Notes: generated by a model not told the origin, from the letters alone. Counted from the first letter of the stretch, positions 43,269 through 52,527 are shown. The stretch: 64,000 nt of DNA from Methylobacterium fujisawaense (GCF_014138435.1 NZ_JACJIM010000010.1:124001-188000), one strand, 5' to 3'. Numbers and translations: made by a program.

Positions 43269-43361
43269 GGTCGCGTAAAGCGTTCGTCAACGGCGTTTCG
43301 GGAATGACGCGACCTGTGGCGTCTCGGTTGACAGCGCCGCGGACCGCAGACTGAATGCATT

Positions 43362-44594
43362 ATGCTTTCACTTCTCGAACTCCGCGCCCGCATCGCCGCC
43401 GGCACCCTGACCCCCGCGGGGGCGATCGATCTGTGCCGCGCCGCGATCGCCGCGCGGGAGCCGGACCTGCACGCGCTGGTCACCCTCGACCCGGCGCCGG
43501 CGATCCCGGAGACCGGGCCGCTCGCCGGCATCGCGGTGGGCGTGAAGGACATCATCGACAGCGCCGGCCTGCCGAGCCAGATGGGCTCGTCGATCTACGC
43601 GGGCTGGACGCCCCGGGGTGATGCCGCCGTGGTGAGCCGGCTGAAGCAGCTCGGCGCCGTCGCCCTCGCCAAGACCACCACCACGGCCTTCGCCAGCAGC
43701 GACCCGACCGAGACGGTCAACCCGCACGATCCCGGCCACACGCCGGGCGGCTCATCGGCGGGCTCGGCCGCCGCCGTGGGCGCCGGGATGCTGCCCCTGG
43801 CCCTCGGCACGCAGACGGCGGGGTCGGTGATCCGGCCCGCGAGCTATTGCGGCTGCGCGGCGGTGAAGCCGTCGTTCCGGCTGATCCCCACGGTCGGCGT
43901 GAAGACCTATTCCTGGGCCCTCGACACGGTCGGGCTGTTCGCCGCCGGGGTCGCGGACGTCGCCCATGCCCTCGCCCTGGTCACCGGACGCCCGGAGATC
44001 GACGGCGCGGATTCGGGCTCGGCCCCCCGCATCGCCGTGGTGCGGCAGGACTTCGCCGAGGCCCCAGAACCGGAGGCCGAAGCCGCATTGATGCGCGCCC
44101 GGCAGGCGGCCGAGCGGGCCGGGGCGCGGGTGAGCGACCTCGCCCTGCCGCCGGAGCTGGCGCAGGCCTGGGAGCGCCACCGCATCATCCAGAACTACGA
44201 GGGGCGGCTGGCGCTCGCCTGGGAGTACGACACGCAGGCCGACGCGCTCCCGCCCCGCGTCCGCGAGCATCTCGACGCTGGCGCGGCGATCGAGCCGGCC
44301 CAGTACGACGATGCCCGCCGCCACGGCCATCACGCCCGGCGGGTGCTGAAGGGCCTCTTCGCCGATTACGACGCGATCCTGACCTTCTCGGCGCCGGGAT
44401 CCGCACCCGCGACCCTGGATTCGACGGGCGACCCGCGCTTCAACCAGCTGTGGACGCTGATGGGCGTGCCCTGCGTGAACGTGCCGGTGCCCGGCCAGAG
44501 CCTGCCGGTGGGCGTCCAGGTGATCGGCCGCTTCGGCGACGACGGCCGGACCCTGGCGGTGGCCCGGATGATCGAGACCGCGCTGCGCGGCTGA
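43362..44594 (+). CDS. Amidase (amidase signature family)
   Basis: 410 residues. The Ser-cisSer-Lys catalytic set is visible: Lys62 in VGVKDIID, Ser131 in TPGGSSAGSAAAVG, and Ser155 in GTQTAGSVIRPAS. The C-terminal SLPVGVQVIGRFGDDGRTL is typical. It hydrolyses a carboxylic amide of unknown identity in the cytoplasm. No neighbours specify the substrate. Confidence 0.9.
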   Translation: MLSLLELRARIAAGTLTPAGAIDLCRAAIAAREPDLHALVTLDPAPAIPETGPLAGIAVGVKDIIDSAGLPSQMGSSIYAGWTPRGDAAVVSRLKQLGAVALAKTTTTAFASSDPTETVNPHDPGHTPGGSSAGSAAAVGAGMLPLALGTQTAGSVIRPASYCGCAAVKPSFRLIPTVGVKTYSWALDTVGLFAAGVADVAHALALVTGRPEIDGADSGSAPRIAVVRQDFAEAPEPEAEAALMRARQAAERAGARVSDLALPPELAQAWERHRIIQNYEGRLALAWEYDTQADALPPRVREHLDAGAAIEPAQYDDARRHGHHARRVLKGLFADYDAILTFSAPGSAPATLDSTGDPRFNQLWTLMGVPCVNVPVPGQSLPVGVQVIGRFGDDGRTLAVARMIETALRG

Positions 44595-44955
44595 CCGGCC
44601 GTCAGGGCGACCCGCACCGGCACGCTCTCGGGCGACGCCGCCGGGTGCCCATCCCGTCCGCCGTTCCGGGGCCGCGCAGCGCCCGGGATCCAGAGCCGCC
44701 GACTCGCCCGATCCCGGCGCCAGCGGCGTTCAGGGCGTGCGGGTTCGCCGGCGGCGCGCAGGACAAGCAGCGCGGGCGGCCGCTCGGGAGGGAGGCCCTT
44801 CACTGGCCGCCATGATGACGGCCGCGCAAAATGTCGCGTTGTGTTTCCTAGCGTACATTTGTGATTGTGAGCTCACCGACGCGACACTAGACACGGCTCA
44901 TCGCTGGCAACGTTCTCCGGGCGCTAGCGGCCGGAAGACGCGCGCTCCCGCCCAA
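44595..44955. other. Noncoding spacer before the DUF6894 gene
   Basis: Mostly GC-rich and featureless. From about 44820 to 44890 the sequence turns AT-richer and could hold a promoter for the following gene; an in-frame ATG at 44812 could also make the next CDS longer. No RNA gene or repeat recognised. Confidence 0.4.
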
Positions 44956-45201
44956 ATGGTGGAGCGTCTTTTGGCACGCTACTTCATCAGCACGACCAAC
45001 CACGTCACGGTCATGGACGAGGAGGGCGTCGAGCTCCCGAGCCACGGCGCGCTCCGCGAGCTCTTGCGCAGAGTCCTGACGGAACTCCTGCGCGACGAAG
45101 GCGACCTGACCGGGGTCAATGAATATTCCGCTCACGCCTATGACGAGGCGGGCAGACTGGTCATGGTCGCGCGGGCCAGCTTCTCCATCACGGACCAATA
45201 G
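44956..45201 (+). CDS. DUF6894-like small protein
   Basis: 81 residues matching the DUF6894 pattern common in Methylobacterium: RYFISTTNHVTVMDEEGVEL (strand-loop with the D-E-G-V-E-L turn), a helix ALRELLRRVLTELLRDEG, and a final strand YDEAGRLVMVARASFSI. Function unknown. The ATG at 44956 puts the domain at the N-terminus as in relatives. A start at 44812 would add 48 residues with no family match. Confidence 0.65.
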   Translation: MVERLLARYFISTTNHVTVMDEEGVELPSHGALRELLRRVLTELLRDEGDLTGVNEYSAHAYDEAGRLVMVARASFSITDQ

Positions 45202-45771
45202 GCCAGCTCCCTCAAGGACCCGGAGGTCGCGCTCCGCTTCGGCACGGAAGCGGACCCGGCTTCGTCCTCACGTGCTCCTGCCGCGCGCGGCGTCGATGAA
45301 CCGGCGACGCTCTTCCTCGGGGCGCGCTTATCGGCGCCGCACCTGACGGGTTTCGTCTTGGCGGGTTTCGTCTTGGCGGGTTTCGTCTTGGCGGGTTTCG
45401 GCTCGACGCATGTGTCGGCCGGCATCGTCGCGGCCCTCGGATCACCCGCGGTTTCGGCCTTCGCGCCGCCGAAAGTCGGACATCGCCGGAGGACACCGCG
45501 GCGGCCGGAGCCTGATCGGCGCTTTCCTTCGGGACGCCGGGCAGGCCGTCGATGCCGCCCCTGGAGAGCGGCGCGCCGTCGCGCACGGCCTCGCGCGGGC
45601 GGCAAGCCCTCGAACCGCGCCGTCCTTCGGTCAGGCCCGGCATGCGCGGTGCGGCGGCCCCTCCCGGGGAAGGCTGGAGGATCGGGCCGGCTCCCCGACG
45701 CGGAAGCTCGGCCGGCAGGCCCTCTGCGGCGGCGATCCGATCGCCGGCAGCCCTGGAGCAAGTCCCTCCGC
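45202..45771. other. Low-complexity region, possibly a degraded minus-strand gene
   Basis: About 570 bases with no gene I can support. Two minus-strand frames look partly coding: from ATG 45643 a frame reads MPGLTEGRRGSRACRPREAV, and further down another frame reads TCVEPKPAKTKPAKTKPAK. A frameshift between them would join both into one Lys/Pro-rich protein, so this may be a decayed gene. Confidence is low because codon bias alone does not separate the frames. Confidence 0.3.
45346..45405. repeat. Tandem repeat, four units of 15 bp
   Basis: Units begin at 45346, 45361, 45376 and 45391 with consensus GCGGGTTTCGTCTTG; the first and last units carry changes. On the minus strand it encodes either KPAKT repeats or RNPPR repeats, depending on frame. 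The 15-bp period keeps any reading frame. Confidence 0.9.
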
Positions 45772-46917
45772 TCAATTGCTCGGCTGCTCGTGGAGCGTAT
45801 CCTCCACGTAGAGCTGCTCCAGCAGGACCTTGATGACCGCCATCAAGGGCAGGGCGAGGGCGATGCCCCACAGCCCGAAGATCACGCCGAGGATCAGCTG
45901 GCCGGCGAAGATCGTGGCCGGGGGGATGTCCAGCGCCCGCTTCTGGATGAACGGCGTCAGACCGTAGCTCTCCAGGCACTGGACCGCCAGATACACGCCG
46001 ATCGCGCCGATCACCGCTTTCGTGCCCGAGGCGAGCGCGGCGAGGATGATGACGAGGCCCGCGACCAGCGGCCCGACCGTCGGCACGAAGGCGAGCACGC
46101 CCGCCTGGAGCCCCAGGATCAGCGCACCGCCGATCCCCAGGAAGGCGAGGCCGGCCCAGGTGCACAGGAAGATCACCGCCATGATGATCAGCTGGCCGAA
46201 CAGCCAGTGGCGCAGGGTCTCGCCGGCCCCGTCGAGGACCTGGCTGGCGCGCCAGCGCTTCGCCGGAGGCACGAACCGGACGACCCCGTCCCGGTAGGCC
46301 TTCGGGTCGGCCGCGAAGGCGAGGCCCAGAAAGGCGATCACCAGGACGTTGCCGAGGGCATCGAACAGGCCCAGGACCACCGCCGCGGCCGGTCCGAGGA
46401 CGCTGCCGGCATCCGACACGAAGGAGCCGCTGCCCTTCATCAGGCCGGAGGCGAGGCCGGCGAGGCCGCCCTCCTTCTGGCCCGAATCCGTCGAGCCGTC
46501 CTTGCCGCTGCCCTGCGGGGCGAGGCTCGGCACGTCGATGCCGCGCTCCGAGAGCCAGCCCGACACCGTGGCCGCCTGATCCTTGATCGTGGTGCCGAGT
46601 TCGCGGCCCTGCTGGACGATGGTGGCGCCGCCGTAGCTCGCGAAGCCGACCACCGCGATCGCCACCACGAGGCTGACGACGGACAATCGCAGGGCCCGCG
46701 GCAGGGGCAGGATGCGGCCGAGCCCGCGGGTCAGGCCGTCGAGGAACACGCCGAGGAGCACGCCGGCGAAGATCAGCAGGAGCGTGCCGGCGGACATCCA
46801 GGCCAGCGCCAGTGCCGCCACGAAGCACACCACGGCGATCCCGGAGGCTGCGAGCGGCGCCGTTCCGCGCCAGGGCCCGACCGGGCCGTCCAAGTCCTGT
46901 AGCTTGCTGTCCGACAT
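45772..46917 (-). CDS. AI-2E family transporter / PerM-like permease
   Basis: 381 residues with about eight predicted spans and the long central soluble region (about residues 115-200) typical of the family. Signature segments are GVLLGVFLDGLTRGLGRIL, LIIMAVIFLCTWAGLAFLGI and FAGQLILGVIFGLWGIALALPL. Substrates of bacterial members vary and most are unknown. The start was set at 46917 because AGGAG is placed five bases before it; two in-frame start codons lie immediately upstream. Confidence 0.88.
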   Translation of the reverse strand: MSDSKLQDLDGPVGPWRGTAPLAASGIAVVCFVAALALAWMSAGTLLLIFAGVLLGVFLDGLTRGLGRILPLPRALRLSVVSLVVAIAVVGFASYGGATIVQQGRELGTTIKDQAATVSGWLSERGIDVPSLAPQGSGKDGSTDSGQKEGGLAGLASGLMKGSGSFVSDAGSVLGPAAAVVLGLFDALGNVLVIAFLGLAFAADPKAYRDGVVRFVPPAKRWRASQVLDGAGETLRHWLFGQLIIMAVIFLCTWAGLAFLGIGGALILGLQAGVLAFVPTVGPLVAGLVIILAALASGTKAVIGAIGVYLAVQCLESYGLTPFIQKRALDIPPATIFAGQLILGVIFGLWGIALALPLMAVIKVLLEQLYVEDTLHEQPSN

Positions 46918-47424
46918 CATCACTCCTGCACCGCGGGTTCACGAACGCCCTGGGCCCTCAGGGGTCAAGGGCGAGACCGCGGGTTCTCAGGGTGAAGCGA
47001 GCCCGAACCGATGGTCCGGGTTTGCCGGCGACGTCCCCGGCTTGTTCGACCCTCCGACTGCGACGGATGCCCCGATCGGCCTTCCCGTCAGTCCGGGCAC
47101 CGAAGGCGGGACCGGGATGGCAGGGGGGACACGCAGGCGTCCGCCCGATGGCGGCGGGCGTTCGGGACGGCGATGTCCTGAACCGCCGGCTCTCTCCGGC
47201 CTTTGCGGGCGGCTGCGGGGCGGGGATGCCCGTCCGCCGGTTGTCCGCGCGCGCCGCCGGACCGCAGGCTTCGGCCCATCGGGCGCCCCCGCAGGAGCAC
47301 TTGCGGCGCCAGCCGGATCCGCGCCCTCGGCCCGGGCCGGACATCGATACCGGCGATCAATCCAGCCACCTCGTCCTCTTCGGGACGCGGATCGTGTCGC
47401 GCGGCGCGGCCCGGGACTCGACCC
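46918..47424. other. Intergenic region without a supported gene
   Basis: About 500 bases between the permease start and the end of moaE. Open frames exist on both strands but none has a family match, ribosome binding site or signal peptide. Both frames I checked closely (minus 46958-47344 and 47088-47453) read as Arg/Pro/Gly-rich shadow peptides. No terminator or repeat was recognised. Confidence 0.4.
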
Positions 47425-47892
47425 TCAGCGCCAGCGCCCGGCCGCGGCATCATCCTGAGCCGTCGCCTCGACCCAACCGCCGGTGGTGCCGTCGGCGAGG
47501 TGCTCGCGCTTCCAGAACGGGGCGCGGGTCTTGAGGTAATCCATCAGGAAATCCGCGGCCGCGAAGGCCGCGACCCGGTGGCTCGCGGCGGTCACCACCA
47601 GCACGATGCCGTCGCCCGGGCGCACCAGCCCATGGCGGTGGATCACCCGCAGGGCCTGGAGCGGCCAGCGGGCCATCGCCTCGTCGGCGACCCGCCGGAT
47701 CTCGGCCTCGGCCATGCCGGGGTAGTGCTCCAGCTCCAGGGCGGTCAGCCGCCCGCCCTCGTCGCGGCACAGGCCGGTGAAGGTGACGACGGCGCCCGCC
47801 CGGCCGCCCAGCGCCGCACTCACGCTGGCGATCTCGGCCGCGGTGTCGAAGGGCTCGGCCTGGATGGCGATGCTCGGAACGGGGGCGCTCAT
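47425..47892 (-). CDS. moaE: Molybdopterin synthase catalytic subunit MoaE
   Basis: 155 residues. Family segments are GAVVTFTGLCRDEGG, LELEHYPGMAEAEIRRVADE, RVIHRHGLVRPGDGIVLVVT and the catalytic-lysine region KTRAPFWKREHLADG. It converts precursor Z to molybdopterin with MoaD. The cofactor is needed by NasA in this window, although moaE is 35 kb away. Start at 47892 fits the family; ATG at 47904 would add four residues. Confidence 0.93.
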   Translation of the reverse strand: MSAPVPSIAIQAEPFDTAAEIASVSAALGGRAGAVVTFTGLCRDEGGRLTALELEHYPGMAEAEIRRVADEAMARWPLQALRVIHRHGLVRPGDGIVLVVTAASHRVAAFAAADFLMDYLKTRAPFWKREHLADGTTGGWVEATAQDDAAAGRWR

Positions 47893-48051
47893 GGCCCGAT
47901 CCATAGGAGTCCGCGGCTTTGCGGGCCAGTCCCGTCCCTGTCACACCCGGCCCCGCCTCTATATGAGACGGTCCGTCGCGCCCTGCCGGCCCGGCGCGCG
48001 GTCCTCGGATGAGCCCGCGTGCTCCGGACGGCGCTGGAGAAGGATACCCGC

Positions 48052-49071
48052 GTGACCCCCGACCTGATCCTGCCCTACGACGGCGTGCACCCGGATTTCG
48101 TCAGCCGCCCGGTCTGGTGCGGTCGCGGCAGCACGGTGATCGGCGCCGCGCGGATCGGCGCGCAGGCCTGGATCGGCGACGAGGCGGTGATTCGCGCCGA
48201 CGGCCAGACCGTCATCCTCGGCGACCGCTTCTGGCTCGGCCACCGCTCGACGGTGCACATCGCCACCCGGACGCACGGCACCCGGGTCGGCGACCGCGTC
48301 ACGGTCGGGCGCAACAGCGTCGTGCACGCCTGTACGCTCGGCTCCGACGTGGTCGTCGAGGACGACGTGGTGATCCTCGACGGCGCCGAGGTCGGCGACG
48401 GTGCGGTGATCGAGGCGGGCTCGACCGTCTTCCCTCGGGCGTCGCTGCCCGGCGGCTACGCCTATGCCGGCAGTCCCGCCCGTCCGAGCCGAGCGATCGG
48501 AGCCGATGAGATCGCCGAGCGCGCCGAGCGGCTGCGTGAGCGCATGGGCGACGGATCCGCTCTCCCGCCCGGGGAAGTATCGGAGGTCGACGACAGCGTG
48601 TTCGTGGCGCGCAACGCCCGTCTGCGCGGGCGGGTGAGCCTCGGAGCCGGGGCGAGCGTGCTGTTCTGCTGCGACCTCAACGCCGAGGTCGGCCCGATCG
48701 TCGTCGGCGCCGATACCAATATTCAGGACAACACGGTCATCCGCACCCGGGCGGACGGCGTAGTGATCGGGCGGGACACCACCATCGCCCACAACGTCCG
48801 GATCTCGGATTGCCGGATCGGGGCACGTTCGTTGATCGGCATCGGCGCGACGATTGCGTCAGGAACCCTGATCGCCGACGACGTCATGCTGGCGGCGGGC
48901 GCCACCACGGATCCCGGCCAGATCCTGGAGGCCGGTTATCTGTGGGGCGGCCGCCCGGCCAGGATCCTGGGCCCCCTCGACGCCGAGAAACGCGCCATGA
49001 TGATCCGCATCGTCGAGGGCTATTGCCAGCACGGGCGGGAATATCGGGCCGCGCAGGAGGCGTCGGAGTAG
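48052..49071 (+). CDS. Tandem gamma-carbonic-anhydrase-like (left-handed beta-helix) protein
   Basis: 339 residues made of two hexapeptide-repeat domains (about 1-165 and 175-330), each aligning to single-domain gamma-CA/YrdA proteins. Domain 1 keeps two of three zinc histidines (His69 in STVHIAT, His92 in VVHACT); the third is Arg87 in VTVGRNS. Domain 2 keeps only the missing one (His247 in TTIAHNVR), with Arg231 and Ser252 in the other two places. In known gamma-CAs each zinc is bound by two His from one chain and one His from its neighbour, so the halves could form a shared site. GTG start with AGAAGGA upstream; an earlier GTG at 48019 is in frame. Confidence 0.85.
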   Translation: MTPDLILPYDGVHPDFVSRPVWCGRGSTVIGAARIGAQAWIGDEAVIRADGQTVILGDRFWLGHRSTVHIATRTHGTRVGDRVTVGRNSVVHACTLGSDVVVEDDVVILDGAEVGDGAVIEAGSTVFPRASLPGGYAYAGSPARPSRAIGADEIAERAERLRERMGDGSALPPGEVSEVDDSVFVARNARLRGRVSLGAGASVLFCCDLNAEVGPIVVGADTNIQDNTVIRTRADGVVIGRDTTIAHNVRISDCRIGARSLIGIGATIASGTLIADDVMLAAGATTDPGQILEAGYLWGGRPARILGPLDAEKRAMMIRIVEGYCQHGREYRAAQEASE

Positions 49072-49082
49072 AGCGCTCCCAC

Positions 49083-49943
49083 TCAGTGTTGCAGGATCTT
49101 CGACAGGAAGGTCTGGGCCCGCTCTGAGCGGGGGCTGCCGAAGAACTCCTCCTTCTTGGCGTCCTCGACGATCTCGCCGCGATCCATGAAGATCACCCGG
49201 TCGGCGACCTTGCGGGCGAAGCCCATCTCGTGGGTCACGACCATCATGGTCATGCCTTCCTTGGCAAGTTCGACCATCACGTCGAGCACCTCGCCGACCA
49301 TCTCGGGATCCAGCGCCGAAGTCGGCTCGTCGAACAGCATCACCACCGGGTTCATGGCGAGCGCCCGCGCGATGGCGACGCGCTGCTGCTGGCCGCCTGA
49401 GAGCTGGCCGGGGAACTTGTTCGCGTGGGCGCCGAGGCCGACCCGGGCGAGAAGGTCGAGCCCGCGCTTCTTGGCATCCTCGGCGCTGCGGCCGAGCACC
49501 TTGCGCTGGGCGATGGTGAGGTTGTCGGTGATCGACAGGTGCGGGAACAGCTCGAAATGCTGAAACACCATGCCGACCCGCGAGCGGAGCTTGGGCAGAT
49601 TGGTCGCCTTGTCGGCGACCTTGGTGCCGGCCACCGTAATCTGGCCCTTCTGGAAGGGCTCCAGGGCGTTGACGCATTTGATCAGGGTCGACTTGCCCGA
49701 GCCCGAAGGACCGCAGACGACCACCACCTCGCCCTTGGCGACTTTGGTGGTGCAGTTCGTCAGCACCTGGAAGTCGCCGTACCATTTGCTGATGTTGTCG
49801 ATGGCGATCATCGTCTCGCCGGGCGCGACGACGGGCGCGCCGGCGATGAGGCCGCCCGACTGCAGGCCGGCATCCTTGGGCGCGTGGCTGGCATCGGCGA
49901 CGGGTTCGGCGGCGGTGGGAGCCGGCATCGGGGACGAGGTCAT
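49083..49943 (-). CDS. gltL: Glutamate/aspartate ABC transporter ATP-binding protein
   Basis: 286 residues. Walker A is CGPSGSGKSTLIKCVNAL, the ABC signature is LSGGQQQRVAIARALAM, Walker B is VVMLFDEPTSALDPEM, and the H-loop is VVTHEMGFARKVAD. Polar amino-acid transporter type. An N-terminal extension of about 45 Ala/Pro-rich residues precedes the family start (ETMIAIDNISKWYG). It is the last gene of gltIJKL. Confidence 0.92.
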   Translation of the reverse strand: MTSSPMPAPTAAEPVADASHAPKDAGLQSGGLIAGAPVVAPGETMIAIDNISKWYGDFQVLTNCTTKVAKGEVVVVCGPSGSGKSTLIKCVNALEPFQKGQITVAGTKVADKATNLPKLRSRVGMVFQHFELFPHLSITDNLTIAQRKVLGRSAEDAKKRGLDLLARVGLGAHANKFPGQLSGGQQQRVAIARALAMNPVVMLFDEPTSALDPEMVGEVLDVMVELAKEGMTMMVVTHEMGFARKVADRVIFMDRGEIVEDAKKEEFFGSPRSERAQTFLSKILQH

Positions 49944-49963
49944 GGCACGGTCTCCAGTGTCGG

Positions 49964-50656
49964 TCAGCGGATGATGGCCACGCGGCGCTGCAGGCGGCGC
50001 ACCAGGAACGAGGCCGAGAAGCAGATCACGAAATAAACCACCGCCGCGAAGATATACATCTCGACGAGGCGTCCGTCGCGCTGGGCGACCTTCGAGGCGG
50101 CGCCCATGAAGTCGGTGAGCGACAGCACGTAGACCAGCGACGTGTCCTGGAAGAGGATGATGGTCTGGGTCAGCAGCAGCGGCAGCATGTTGCGGAAGGC
50201 CTGGGGCAGGATCACGTTGCCCATGGTCTGCCAGTAATTCATCCCGAGGGCCTGGGCGGCCGCCGTCTGGCCCTTGGGGATCGATTGGATGCCGGCCCGC
50301 ATGATCTCCGAGAAGTAGGCCGCCTCGAAGGCCATGAAGGTGATCAGGGCGGACGGGAAGGCGCCGACCTGAATCGGCGTCGAGGCCCCCGTCACGTAGG
50401 CGCCGATATACGGCACCAGGAAGTAGAACCAGAAGATCACCAGCACCAGCGGGAGCGAGCGGCACAGCTCGACATAACCCTTGGCGAGGTGCCACAGGCC
50501 GGGAATGCCCGACAGGCGCGCCATCGCCAGCAGCGTGCCGATGATCACCCCGCCAACGGCGGCCATGGCGGTGAGCGTCACGGTGAAGACCATGCCCTGC
50601 CCGAACAGGTAGGGCAGGGACGAGACGATGACGGAGAAGTCGAAATTCGAGAGCAT
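49964..50656 (-). CDS. gltK: Glutamate/aspartate ABC transporter permease
   Basis: 230 residues with about five membrane spans. The EAA loop region is EIMRAGIQSIPKGQTAAAQA, facing the ATPase, and PLVLVIFWFYFLVPY lies in the early spans. It matches the second permease (GltK) of the GltIJKL system. Gap of 20 bases to gltL and 56 bases after gltJ. Confidence 0.9.
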   Translation of the reverse strand: MLSNFDFSVIVSSLPYLFGQGMVFTVTLTAMAAVGGVIIGTLLAMARLSGIPGLWHLAKGYVELCRSLPLVLVIFWFYFLVPYIGAYVTGASTPIQVGAFPSALITFMAFEAAYFSEIMRAGIQSIPKGQTAAAQALGMNYWQTMGNVILPQAFRNMLPLLLTQTIILFQDTSLVYVLSLTDFMGAASKVAQRDGRLVEMYIFAAVVYFVICFSASFLVRRLQRRVAIIR

Positions 50657-50712
50657 CGGGGCCTGTTACCGGTGGCCGTCGGGCGGGGTGGCGGAACGGA
50701 AGCGAGCGGCCC

Positions 50713-51435
50713 TCAGCGCTGGCCGGGGATGGCGACCGCCTTCTCCAGGAAGGTCGCCGCCGTGACCACCACGAGGTTGATGATCACGTAGAGGATCGTC
50801 GCCGCCGTGAACGCCTCGAACACCTGGAACGAGAATTCCTGCATCGAGCGGGCCCGGGCGGTCAGTTCCAGCAGGCCGATGGTCAGCGCCACCGACGTGT
50901 TCTTGAGATTGTTGAGGAATTCCGAGGTCATCGGCGGCAGGATGATCCGGTAGGCGTTGGGCAGCAGCACGTAGCGGTAGGTCTGATAGGTCGTGAAGCC
51001 CATGGCGGTGCCGGCCATGCGCTGGCCCCGCGGCAGCGCCTGGATGCCGGCGCGGACCTGCTCGGCGACGCGCGAAGCGGTGAAGAAGCCGAGGCACACC
51101 ACCGCCGTGTAGAACGGCGCGTCGGGCAATTGCTTGATCGCGTCGCCGATCCGGGTCGGGACCACTTCGGGCAGCACGAAGTACCAGAGGAACATCTGCA
51201 CCAGCAGCGGCACGTTGCGGAACAATTCCACGTAGGCGGTACCGACGGTGTTCGCGGTCTTCGACGGCAGGGTCCGCAGCACGCCGATCAGGGAGCCCAG
51301 GAAGAAGGCGATCACCCAGGAGCAGAGCGCGGTCGTGATCGTCCACATGAGCCCCGAGAGCAGCATGTCGAGATACGTGCCGGTGCCCTCCGGCGAGGCG
51401 TCGAAGAAGATCCGCCAGTTCCAGTTGTAGTTCAT
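50713..51435 (-). CDS. gltJ: Glutamate/aspartate ABC transporter permease
   Basis: 240 residues with about five spans. The start MNYNWNWRIFFDASPEGTGT is characteristic of GltJ; the EAA loop is EQVRAGIQALPRGQRMAGTA. It pairs with GltK to form the membrane pore. A strong hairpin at 51466-51493 separates it from the binding-protein gene. Confidence 0.91.
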   Translation of the reverse strand: MNYNWNWRIFFDASPEGTGTYLDMLLSGLMWTITTALCSWVIAFFLGSLIGVLRTLPSKTANTVGTAYVELFRNVPLLVQMFLWYFVLPEVVPTRIGDAIKQLPDAPFYTAVVCLGFFTASRVAEQVRAGIQALPRGQRMAGTAMGFTTYQTYRYVLLPNAYRIILPPMTSEFLNNLKNTSVALTIGLLELTARARSMQEFSFQVFEAFTAATILYVIINLVVVTAATFLEKAVAIPGQR

Positions 51436-51465
51436 CGCGCCGCTTCTACTGTGAACTTATAGAGA

Positions 51466-51493
51466 CGCACCGCGGGCGGGAGCCCGCGGTGCG
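51466..51493 (-). terminator. Intercistronic hairpin between gltI and gltJ
   Basis: CGCACCGCGGGC and GCCCGCGGTGCG form a perfect 12-bp stem with a four-base loop but no T-run. Such structures after binding-protein genes commonly raise binding-protein mRNA over permease mRNA by partial termination or 3'-end protection. Confidence 0.7.
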
Positions 51494-51524
51494 CATCATG
51501 GCATGAAAGCGAACCGAACGGATC

Positions 51525-52448
51525 TCAGTAGGCCGCCGGGTCGGGGCTCGAGATCGGGGTCGTGAACTGCTTCTTCATCTCCGCGCTCATCGGCAGGTTG
51601 AGGTTGATGTTGCGCGGCGGGATCGGCTTCGTGAACCACTTGTCGTAGAGCGCCTTGCCCTCGGGGCTCGTGTAGAGCTTGGCGGTGGCGTCGTCCGCGA
51701 CCTTCTTGAACTCCGTGTCGTCCTTGCGGAGCATGATGCCGTAGGGCTCAGGCTTCGACAGGGCTTCGGTGGAGATCTCGTAGGCGGACGGGTCCTTCGA
51801 GGAGGCGGCGAGCGAGGCGAGCAGCACGTCGTCCATCACGAAGGCGGCGGCGCGGCCGGTCTCGACCATCAGGAACGCCTCGGCGTGGTCCTTGGCCGGC
51901 AGGATCGTCAGGCCGAGCTTGCGCTCCGTATTGGCCTCGTTGATCTGCTTGATGTTCGTGGTGCCCGAGGTCGACACGACGGTCTTGCCCTTCAGGTCCT
52001 CGATCGTGTGCAGGTTGGCCGACTTCTTCGAGACGTAGCGGGTCGCGGTCAGGAAGTGCGAGTTGGTGAACCACACCTGCTTCTCGCGCTCGGCGTTGTT
52101 GGTCGTCGAGCCGCACTCGAGATCGATCGTGCCGTTCGCCATCAGCGGGATGCGGGTGGCGGAGGTCACCGGGTTGAGCTTCACCTCGAGGTTCGGGAGG
52201 TTGAGCTTGGCCTTCACGGCGTCGGCGATCTTGTAGCAGATGTCCATGGCGTAGCCGACCGGCTTCTGGTCGCCGCCGAGATAGGAGAACGGGACGGAGG
52301 CATCGCGATAGCCGATGACGATGGCGTTGGCGTCCTTCACCTTCTTGAGGGTGCCGGTCAGCTCCTCCGCCCGCAGGCTCATCGGAGCAAGGGCGAGGGT
52401 CAGGCCCAGCGCCGCGGCAAGGCCGCGGCGAGCGATATCAGACTGCAT
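51525..52448 (-). CDS. gltI: Glutamate/aspartate ABC transporter substrate-binding protein
   Basis: 307 residues. Signal peptide MQSDIARRGLAAALGLTLAL onward. The PBP family 3 fold has VIGYRDASVPFSYLGGDQKP, IDLECGSTTNNAEREKQVWF and VVSTSGTTNIKQINEANTER, close to GltI and to the orphan paralogue at 60161-61069. It binds acidic amino acids in the periplasm and delivers them to GltJK. A sigma54-like promoter lies about 80 bases upstream. Confidence 0.92.
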   Translation of the reverse strand: MQSDIARRGLAAALGLTLALAPMSLRAEELTGTLKKVKDANAIVIGYRDASVPFSYLGGDQKPVGYAMDICYKIADAVKAKLNLPNLEVKLNPVTSATRIPLMANGTIDLECGSTTNNAEREKQVWFTNSHFLTATRYVSKKSANLHTIEDLKGKTVVSTSGTTNIKQINEANTERKLGLTILPAKDHAEAFLMVETGRAAAFVMDDVLLASLAASSKDPSAYEISTEALSKPEPYGIMLRKDDTEFKKVADDATAKLYTSPEGKALYDKWFTKPIPPRNINLNLPMSAEMKKQFTTPISSPDPAAY

Positions 52449-52527
52449 CGGTACGGAACTCCTGGATCGGGCCGAATCGTGTCGGCCGGCGGCGGGGTAC
52501 GCGGGCCCGCCCGCTCGGGCGACGCCT

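Noticed and set aside
45346..45405. CRISPR-like array
   Set aside because: Repeats are 15 bp and directly adjacent without spacers; it is a simple tandem repeat.
46958..47453. Genes on the minus strand between the permease and moaE
   Set aside because: Arg/Pro-rich frames without ribosome binding sites, signal peptides or recognisable motifs.
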